From JAAEUB01 sp964550345 (GTDB lineage Bacteria > Pseudomonadota > Alphaproteobacteria > Rhodobacterales > Rhodobacteraceae), in NCBI GenBank assembly GCA_964550345.1, contig CAZJYZ010000010.1, positions 16,590 through 80,589 of the forward strand: DNA of 64,000 nt, written 5' to 3'. Position numbers and translations under genes: made by a program. Below are positions 58,484 through 64,000 of the stretch, piece by piece. The notes under the pieces were generated by a model. That model made no database searches. It was not told the DNA's origin and saw nothing but the letters and a program-made list of their open reading frames with translations. Position 1 is the first letter of the stretch. Each line of letters opens with the position of its first letter.

Positions 58484-60450
58484 TCTGCCGCCACCTCTTG
58501 CTTAACTTCCACCACCGCCGCATCGCGTATTTCCAGCGTCGCAGTGATCTTGCCTTTGCGGCCATCTTCGTAGGTCACTTCGGTTTCGGTATATTGCTCT
58601 TTCGAACCGTCATAGAGCGCCGTGATCAGGTCGGCGAACTTGTCCTCGACCACGATCCTTCGCACTTTCCGGGTGCGGGTCATTTCGCCGTCATCCGCAT
58701 CCAGCTCCTTGTGCAGGATCAGAAAACGGTGGATTTGACAGCCCGACAGCATCTCGTCTGCAGCAACGGATTTGTTGACCTCTTCCACATGCGCCTGAAT
58801 GGTCGAATACACTTCCGGATGTCCTGCCAGTTCCTGATAAGAACCATAGGCGATGTTGTTGCGTTCAGCCCAGTTGCCGATAGCGGTGAGGTCGATATTG
58901 ATGAAAGCGGTGCACATGTTGCGTCCGTCACCAAAGACCACGGCCTCCAAGATGTCCGGATAAAACTTGAGCTTGTTTTCCACGTATTTTGGCGCAAACA
59001 GGGAACCATCGGCCATTTTACCCACATCCTTGGCGCGGTCGATGATCCGCAGATGGCCGCTGCTTTCTTCGATAAAGCCAGCGTCACCTGTTGCCACCCA
59101 ACCCTCCGGATCCTTGGTGCTGGCGGTACTGTCGGGGTTGTTGAAATATTCAACGAATGTACCGGGCGAACGATAGAAAATCTCGCCATTATCAGCAATT
59201 CGTAGCTCAACCCCCGGCGCGGGAACCCCTACCGTATCGGGACGCACTTCACCGTCCGGCTGTACCGTGATGAACACGGTCGCTTCGGTCTGGCCATAGA
59301 GTTGTTTGAGGTTGATGCCAAGCGAGCGGTAAAACTCAAAAATCTCCGGCCCGATCGCCTCGCCAGCCGTATAGCCAATGCGCACCCGGCTGAAACCAAG
59401 CGTATTTTTCAGCGGGCCGTAGACCAGAAGTTCGCCCAGCTTATATTTAAGCCGATCCCAGCCGCCGACAGGTTTTCCGTCAAGAATGGCAGGACCAACC
59501 TTCTTGGCGTGGGCCATGAAGGAATCAAAAATTCGCTTTTTGAGCCTCCCGGCATCTTCCATGCGGATCATCACATTGGTCAACTGAGTTTCAAACACCC
59601 GGGGAGGCGCAAAATAATAGCTGGGACCAATCTCGCGCAAGTCGGTCATCATCGTGTCCGGGCTTTCCGGACAATTCACGCAAAAACCGGTCCAGTAAGC
59701 CTGCCCGATCGAGAAGATAAAGTCGCCCACCCACGCCATAGGCAGGTAGGCAAGCACATCGTCATCCCGGCGCAGATGGTCAAACTCGACCGAGTTGATG
59801 GCGCTTTCGATGATATTACGGTTTGACAGAACAACGCCTTTGGGGCGGCCTGTTGTGCCTGACGTGTAGAGCATGACGCAGGTATGATCGTAAGTCAGTT
59901 CGCCAATGCGCTCTTCCAGCTCATGTTCCAACCGGTGATGGGCCACCCGGCCCTCTTCTTGGATATCTTGGTACCAGTTCAGGTGTTCGTGGTCATATTT
60001 ACGCATGCCGCGTTTGTCATAATAGATCACATGTTCGATATGGTGGATCTTGTCCTGAACCTCGATCACCTTGTCGACCTGTTCCTGATCTCCACAGATC
60101 ACAAAGCGGGCATGGCAATGCTCCAACACATAGGCCATTTCGTCCGACACTGCGTCCGCATAAAGCGGTACCGGCACCGCGCCACACATCTGTGCAGCTA
60201 CCATGCCCCAGTAATGCGCCGGGCGGTTGCGGCCAATGATGGCAACATGGTCGCCGCGCTTGATGCCAAGCGCCAGCAAGCCCAGTGCCAGATTGCGCAC
60301 TTCTACGGCGGTCTCGGCCCATGTCCAGCTTTGCCAGATACCAAATTCTTTTTCACGGTAAGCAGGGCTGTCACCGAATTCACGTGCATTTCGCGCCAAA
60401 AGCGCGGGCACCGAGGCGTATTCGCCCGCAGCGGCTAGTTCCTGTGCCAA
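58480..60450 (-). CDS. AMP-binding long-chain acyl-CoA synthetase-like protein
   Basis: The 656-aa adenylate-forming enzyme has the P-loop LYTSGTTGRPKGVVLS near residue 195, YGQTEATVFI near 385 (A5), VATGDAGFIEE near 455 with the ATP-ribose Asp and RAKDVGKMADGSLFAP near 478. It is as long as FadD15-type ligases. It would convert a carboxylic acid to its CoA thioester at the membrane face. As first gene of the liv-type cluster, together with the PaaK-like gene at the other end, it implies uptake and activation of a fatty or aromatic acid. Confidence 0.9.
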   Translation of the reverse strand: MAQELAAAGEYASVPALLARNAREFGDSPAYREKEFGIWQSWTWAETAVEVRNLALGLLALGIKRGDHVAIIGRNRPAHYWGMVAAQMCGAVPVPLYADAVSDEMAYVLEHCHARFVICGDQEQVDKVIEVQDKIHHIEHVIYYDKRGMRKYDHEHLNWYQDIQEEGRVAHHRLEHELEERIGELTYDHTCVMLYTSGTTGRPKGVVLSNRNIIESAINSVEFDHLRRDDDVLAYLPMAWVGDFIFSIGQAYWTGFCVNCPESPDTMMTDLREIGPSYYFAPPRVFETQLTNVMIRMEDAGRLKKRIFDSFMAHAKKVGPAILDGKPVGGWDRLKYKLGELLVYGPLKNTLGFSRVRIGYTAGEAIGPEIFEFYRSLGINLKQLYGQTEATVFITVQPDGEVRPDTVGVPAPGVELRIADNGEIFYRSPGTFVEYFNNPDSTASTKDPEGWVATGDAGFIEESSGHLRIIDRAKDVGKMADGSLFAPKYVENKLKFYPDILEAVVFGDGRNMCTAFINIDLTAIGNWAERNNIAYGSYQELAGHPEVYSTIQAHVEEVNKSVAADEMLSGCQIHRFLILHKELDADDGEMTRTRKVRRIVVEDKFADLITALYDGSKEQYTETEVTYEDGRKGKITATLEIRDAAVVEVKQEVAAE

Positions 60451-60642
60451 TTATGTTCCTCCCAAACCATATGATCGCTTAAGCGATTCTCGGTCATTAC
60501 ACCCTGACGATATATTCCTGCGGGTCAAAGCTTTCCTTACTTTTTCGCAATTCTAACGAATTGTTACCGGGGTTGCCATTGGGTCAGTTGGGCTTTCCTC
60601 GCGGTTCCTCCGGTGCTAGCGCTTAGGGACAGGAGGGTGTTT

Positions 60643-62562
60643 GTGCCAAACAAAACTGATATTGCTGCCCTGACACAGGCGGGGCTTAACCTGATCCAGC
60701 AGGCCCTGTCGATTTATGACAGCGACCTACGACTGGTCGTGGTCAACCGCACTTTTCAGGAAATGTTTGCCCTGCCGGATGAACTTGTACGCCCAGGCAC
60801 ACCATTTGCCGACACAATTCGCCATCTCGTTGAACAAGGTGAATATGGCGATGTGGATGACCCGGAAAGTTTCACGCAGGCACGCATTGATCAGGCGCTG
60901 ACTTTTGAGCCCCATTATATGGAGCGCACCCGCGCCTCTGGTCGCGTCATTTCAGTCGAGGGATCGCCCCTGCCACAAGGTGGCTGGATCGCTGTCTATA
61001 CGGATATAACCGGCATCAAGCGGCAAGAGGCGCTGCTGCGAGCCCGCTCGGAAGAACTGTCAGAGCAGGTTCTGGCCCATGCCGAAGAGCTTGCCCAGAC
61101 CAACCGGGCGCTGGCTTCGACTAACGTCGCACTGGAGGAAACCTCGCGCCAGTTGACTGAAATGGAGGGTCGCACCCGCCTGACTGCAGAAATGATGCCA
61201 GCCCATATTGCACGCCTCGATCTTGACCTGTGTTATACTTTTTCCAACCGCAAGCTGGGCGCAGTCATTCCCGGACGCCCGGAAAACATTGTTGGCCTGC
61301 ACGCACTCCAAGCCCTTGGGGACGAGGCCTTTAGTTCGATCCGGCCCTCTTTGGATAAAGCTGCGAAAGGTAAAGCGAGTGTGCACGAATTTACCCACGA
61401 GGGCTCAGGTCAACGGATCAGAGTTGCGTTTACCCCGGATCAGGAAAAAGACGGTACGGTACGCGGCATCTATGTTTTATCGATGGATATCACCGAAGAG
61501 GCGCAGGCACGCGAGGCGCTTAACCAGACCCGGAAACGCGAATTGGCGGCTCAGTTAACCTCGGGCCTGGCGCATGATTTTTCAAACCTGTTAACCATCA
61601 TATTGGGCCTGCAGGCGCGGCTTGGGCAAATGGAGCTGCCCGAAAGTGCGGGCGAGCTGGTCGGGGCGACGACCGGGGCTGCACGGCGAGGCGGGGTGCT
61701 ACTGGACCGCATTGCACAAGTGACCGGGCACCGGGAAATCCACCCTGAGCCCACGGATGTCACCGCCATGCTGAACGGGCTGAGAACTTTGGCAACTCCC
61801 AGCCTGCCCGTCGACGTTCAGCTTGTGATCGACACAGCGGGCCTTCCCAACCCCGTATTGCTGGACCCCGGCGCCTGTCAGGACATGGTACTGAACCTGA
61901 TCCTGAATGCCCGCGATGCCATCGGCAAAAACCCTGGCATAATAACCGTCACCGCCGAAGCAATCCGCGAGGCATGGCTTCAGCTACGGGTGACCGACAG
62001 CGGCCCCGGATTTAGCACGGAGGCGCTGGAACACGCCCTAAACCCGTTTTACACCACGAAAGGCGGTGAAGGCTCGGGGCTGGGCTTGTCCATGGTCTAT
62101 GATCAGACCAAGCTGGCAGGTGGGCAGGTTTGGTTAACAAACTCAAATCAGGGAGGAGGGGTTGTGACCCTACGCCTACCGCTTCGGCAGGCGGCGGACC
62201 AACCAAGCCCACACCTTATTTTACTGGTCGAGGATACTCCTGAAATTCGTGAAAACGTGCGCGAAATGCTGATTTCACTTGGCCACAAGGTGATTGAGGC
62301 CGAAAGTGCTGACGAAGCACTTTTTCTGGCCGGGATTGATGGCATCGGCCTGATCCTGTCTGATATCAACCTACACGGCAGCATGTCGGGCGACGCCTTA
62401 CTTTTACGCCTTCAAGCCGAAGGAAACAAAGCACCAGCCTTCCTGATGACTTCGCTGCCTGCGAGTGATCCACGCCGGGCCGGAACTAGGTTTCCAGTCC
62501 TCGCCAAACCCTTTTCGCAAGGCGATTTGTCCAACTTTCTGGCTCAGGAACTCACCAAATGA
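60643..62562 (+). CDS. Hybrid sensor histidine kinase with PAS domains and receiver
   Basis: The 639-aa protein has a PAS-like N-terminal domain (about 10-130), a coiled coil (130-185), a second PAS domain (190-295), and HisKA with His311 in GLAHDFSNLL. The HATPase domain (400-525) has NLILNARDAIG, DSGPGF and GSGLGLSMVY. A C-terminal receiver (530-635) has the phospho-acceptor Asp574 in ILSDINLHG. No membrane helix is seen, so it senses a cytosolic signal. GTG at 60643 follows AGGAGG by 6 bases. It overlaps the response-regulator gene by 4 bases and is divergent from the ligase-transporter cluster it may control. Confidence 0.9.
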   Translation: MPNKTDIAALTQAGLNLIQQALSIYDSDLRLVVVNRTFQEMFALPDELVRPGTPFADTIRHLVEQGEYGDVDDPESFTQARIDQALTFEPHYMERTRASGRVISVEGSPLPQGGWIAVYTDITGIKRQEALLRARSEELSEQVLAHAEELAQTNRALASTNVALEETSRQLTEMEGRTRLTAEMMPAHIARLDLDLCYTFSNRKLGAVIPGRPENIVGLHALQALGDEAFSSIRPSLDKAAKGKASVHEFTHEGSGQRIRVAFTPDQEKDGTVRGIYVLSMDITEEAQAREALNQTRKRELAAQLTSGLAHDFSNLLTIILGLQARLGQMELPESAGELVGATTGAARRGGVLLDRIAQVTGHREIHPEPTDVTAMLNGLRTLATPSLPVDVQLVIDTAGLPNPVLLDPGACQDMVLNLILNARDAIGKNPGIITVTAEAIREAWLQLRVTDSGPGFSTEALEHALNPFYTTKGGEGSGLGLSMVYDQTKLAGGQVWLTNSNQGGGVVTLRLPLRQAADQPSPHLILLVEDTPEIRENVREMLISLGHKVIEAESADEALFLAGIDGIGLILSDINLHGSMSGDALLLRLQAEGNKAPAFLMTSLPASDPRRAGTRFPVLAKPFSQGDLSNFLAQELTK

Positions 62563-63260
62563 ACAGGCCATTAGTAACCATCCTTGATGACGAACCGCAA
62601 ATTCGCCTAATGCTTGCGGATGCACTGGAAGAGGCGGGTTTTCGCACCATTTCGTTCGCTCGAGCTACCGAATTTGAGGCCGCTCTGAAAACCACGTCAC
62701 CTGATGTTTGTCTCGTAGATCTCAGCCTGCCCGACAAAGACGGGCTGACGCTGGTACACCGGCTGGCCTTGGAAAGCGGCGCATCGATCATCATCATTTC
62801 CGGGCGTGCGCAGGTTCAGGACCGGGTGACGGGACTGGAATTGGGCGCGGACGACTATATCATCAAACCTTTTGAACCTGCCGAGGTTGTCGCGCGCGTT
62901 CGCGCCCGCCTGCGCCAGTCCAAACCAGCAGAAAACACGGCAAACAGCGCTTATTTCAATGGCTGGTTCGCGCATTTCGACCGCTATGTTCTGGAAAATG
63001 AGGCTGGGGAAGAAACCGCTTTTTCCCATGCCGAAGGCGAGGTGTTGCGGCTTTTTCTGAATGCGCCCAAACGCCTGATCTCGCGCCAACAAATGCAGGA
63101 AAGTCTGGGTGGGGTCGCCGGGGAAAGCTTTGATCGGGCCATGGACGTGCGCATCAGCCGATTGCGCACCAAGCTGGGTGAAGATCCCAAAAACCCGCGA
63201 CTGATCAAAACCATCTATGGCGCTGGTTACATTTTTCTTGGGGAAGTCCGCTGGGGCTAG
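62559..63260 (+). CDS. OmpR-family response regulator
   Basis: The 233-aa protein has a receiver domain (1-120) with acidic DDE at 10-12, phospho-acceptor Asp54 in CLVDLSLPDKDG and Lys in DDYIIKPFEP near 105. A winged-helix DNA-binding domain follows (135-230) with RAMDVRISRLRTKLGEDP and the wing motif IKTIYGAGYIF. Its 4-base overlap with the kinase gene marks it as the partner. A direct target could be the divergent acyl-CoA ligase-liv promoter 190 bases away, or an unlinked regulon. Confidence 0.93.
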   Translation: MNRPLVTILDDEPQIRLMLADALEEAGFRTISFARATEFEAALKTTSPDVCLVDLSLPDKDGLTLVHRLALESGASIIIISGRAQVQDRVTGLELGADDYIIKPFEPAEVVARVRARLRQSKPAENTANSAYFNGWFAHFDRYVLENEAGEETAFSHAEGEVLRLFLNAPKRLISRQQMQESLGGVAGESFDRAMDVRISRLRTKLGEDPKNPRLIKTIYGAGYIFLGEVRWG

Positions 63261-63316
63261 CCAAGGCTTTACATCCTAGGGTGATAGGCAGAGAATGTTC
63301 CCGAAAGGCAAATGCA

Positions 63317-63850
63317 ATGACCGACCCTGCCAGCATCACTTTTTCGCCGCTGATTGGCGTGCAATTTGAAAAAGGCGATCCGATTGATCCGCTTTTGGAA
63401 AGTATTGCCGACACACTTAAGGACCGGGGCCTTTCGGTTGCCGGACTGATCCAGACACGTGGAGAGCTAAAGGGCGATTGTTCCTGCGCTGATATGCGGC
63501 TGCGTGATGTGGCAACAGGGCAAGAGGTTGTGATTTCAGATTATCGTGGTCCGGAAAGCATGGGCTGCCATTTGGATTGGCAGGCTATCACTGTAGCAGC
63601 TGACAAGCTGGAACGTATGCTGGATGAAAATATTGACGTACTGATCATCAACAGGTTCGGGGAATCTGAAAGCGAGGGCAAAGGCTTTCGCAGCACCATT
63701 GAAAAGGCGGTGGAATTGGGCATTCAGGTCATTGTCGCCTATCGTTCTGATTTCACAGAGAAATGGGCACAGTTCCACGGTGGGTTAGGGTCCAGTTTCG
63801 GCCAGGACGCAACCGCCATTCTGAGCAGCCTGGAAGCTCGTTCGGCCTAG
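63317..63850 (+). CDS. DUF2478 domain-containing protein
   Basis: The 177-aa protein resembles DUF2478, a family with a P-loop-less NTPase-like fold: AGLIQTRGE near residue 42, CADMRLRDVATGQEV near 56, GCHLDWQAI near 82, DVLIINRFGESESEGKGFR near 108 and a closing HGGLGS. The family often occurs near molybdate or molybdopterin genes, but none is visible here; function is unknown. The ATG at 63317 has AAAGG upstream. It lies 56 bases after the response regulator and may be cotranscribed. Confidence 0.8.
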   Translation: MTDPASITFSPLIGVQFEKGDPIDPLLESIADTLKDRGLSVAGLIQTRGELKGDCSCADMRLRDVATGQEVVISDYRGPESMGCHLDWQAITVAADKLERMLDENIDVLIINRFGESESEGKGFRSTIEKAVELGIQVIVAYRSDFTEKWAQFHGGLGSSFGQDATAILSSLEARSA

Positions 63851-63951
63851 TCCAGACCTACGCTTTCAGGTGCGTACTGAAGAGTTTTACGACCGGAATG
63901 CGGTATCAGCCCCGCAAAATCATGGGAAGCGTTTGACTTGTTGTGGATTTT

Positions 63952-64000
63952 TGGTTGCGGGGGTAGGATTTGAACCTACGACCTTCAGGTTATGAGCCTG
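63952..64000 (-). tRNA. tRNA-fMet (CAT anticodon), partial
   Basis: The minus strand shows the 3' part of a tRNA: the anticodon arm AGGCTCATAACCT reads CAT, the T-arm has GTAGGTTCAAATCCTAC, and the acceptor end CCCCGCA-ACCA has an encoded CCA. The A at position 72 in the 3' acceptor end is that of initiator tRNAs; elongator tRNA-Met differs. The 5' half lies beyond the window. Confidence 0.85.

Overview
The window looks like a chromosomal segment of a marine Rhodobacterales (Roseobacter-group) alphaproteobacterium. I infer this from the moderately high G+C, the Rhodobacter-type malyl-CoA lyase (mcl1), the five-step hut pathway with a formimidoylglutamate deiminase (hutF), a DgcN/DgcA-type D-glutamate cluster, an FtsE-MJ0042 zinc-finger neighbourhood, a DinB with an N-terminal zinc ribbon and an initiator-type tRNA-Met at the right edge. 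Nearly all of it is ordinary core genome. I see no prophage, insertion sequence, CRISPR array or recognisable defence island.

Layout. 0-5.5 kb: small enzymes (4-oxalocrotonate-tautomerase-like isomerase, DUF1244, GFA), a D-amino-acid cluster (dgcN-dgcA-D-amino-acid aminotransferase) on the minus strand, and mcl1 divergent from it across a promoter region rich in TTCGCAA/TTGCGAA dyads. 5.6-12.6 kb: AraC/GyrI regulator, accA, HAD hydrolase, PPOX-like protein, plsC, ftsX-ftsE and a zinc-ribbon membrane protein. 12.8-17.2 kb: a tight operon of an acyltransferase-SGNH gene (frameshifted in a G8 tract), a GMC oxidoreductase and an SDR. 17.3-24.7 kb: a complete histidine-utilisation locus, hutF-hutC divergent from hutI-H-G-U, with start/stop overlaps inside the latter. 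24.8-27.3 kb: tRNA-Arg, two tiny paralogous membrane proteins, a cytochrome b561 and a 1-kb gene-free stretch holding hairpin repeats and DnaA-box-like sites. 27.5-38.8 kb: lepA, an orphan 379-aa protein, rsfS-rlmH, a quinone-type oxidoreductase, gpmI-envC-ctpA, rppH and a secreted protein. 38.9-42.9 kb: an 8-bp tandem repeat, an ArsR regulator, a frameshifted FMN-binding glutamate synthase-like gene, an FkbM methyltransferase and an EamA transporter. 43-52 kb: clpB with a heat-shock-like promoter, a phospholipid-methyltransferase-like protein, pyrF, nfeD-stomatin, a Nudix gene, dinB, a second N-formylglutamate amidohydrolase, tRNA-Val and rpmJ. 52-64 kb: a branched-chain-type ABC transporter (livFGHM plus binding protein) framed by two CoA ligases, divergent from a hybrid histidine kinase and OmpR-type regulator, then a DUF2478 gene and a partial tRNA-fMet.

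Points that stand out. (1) 25.85-26.88 kb is noncoding but carries five C(UUCG)G-type hairpins and a GNRA-capped three-way-junction fold on the minus strand, next to three DnaA-box-like 9-mers spaced exactly 11 bp apart. (2) The two G8 tracts I found both lie inside genes and both break the frame by one base: either phase variation or a homopolymer sequencing artefact. (3) An 11-unit 8-bp tandem repeat lies upstream of an ArsR gene. (4) A 19-codon reading frame with a strong Shine-Dalgarno overlaps the probable rsfS start as ATGA. (5) An unplaced 379-aa protein sits beside lepA. Functional statements rest on recognised motifs and family knowledge; no database search was run.
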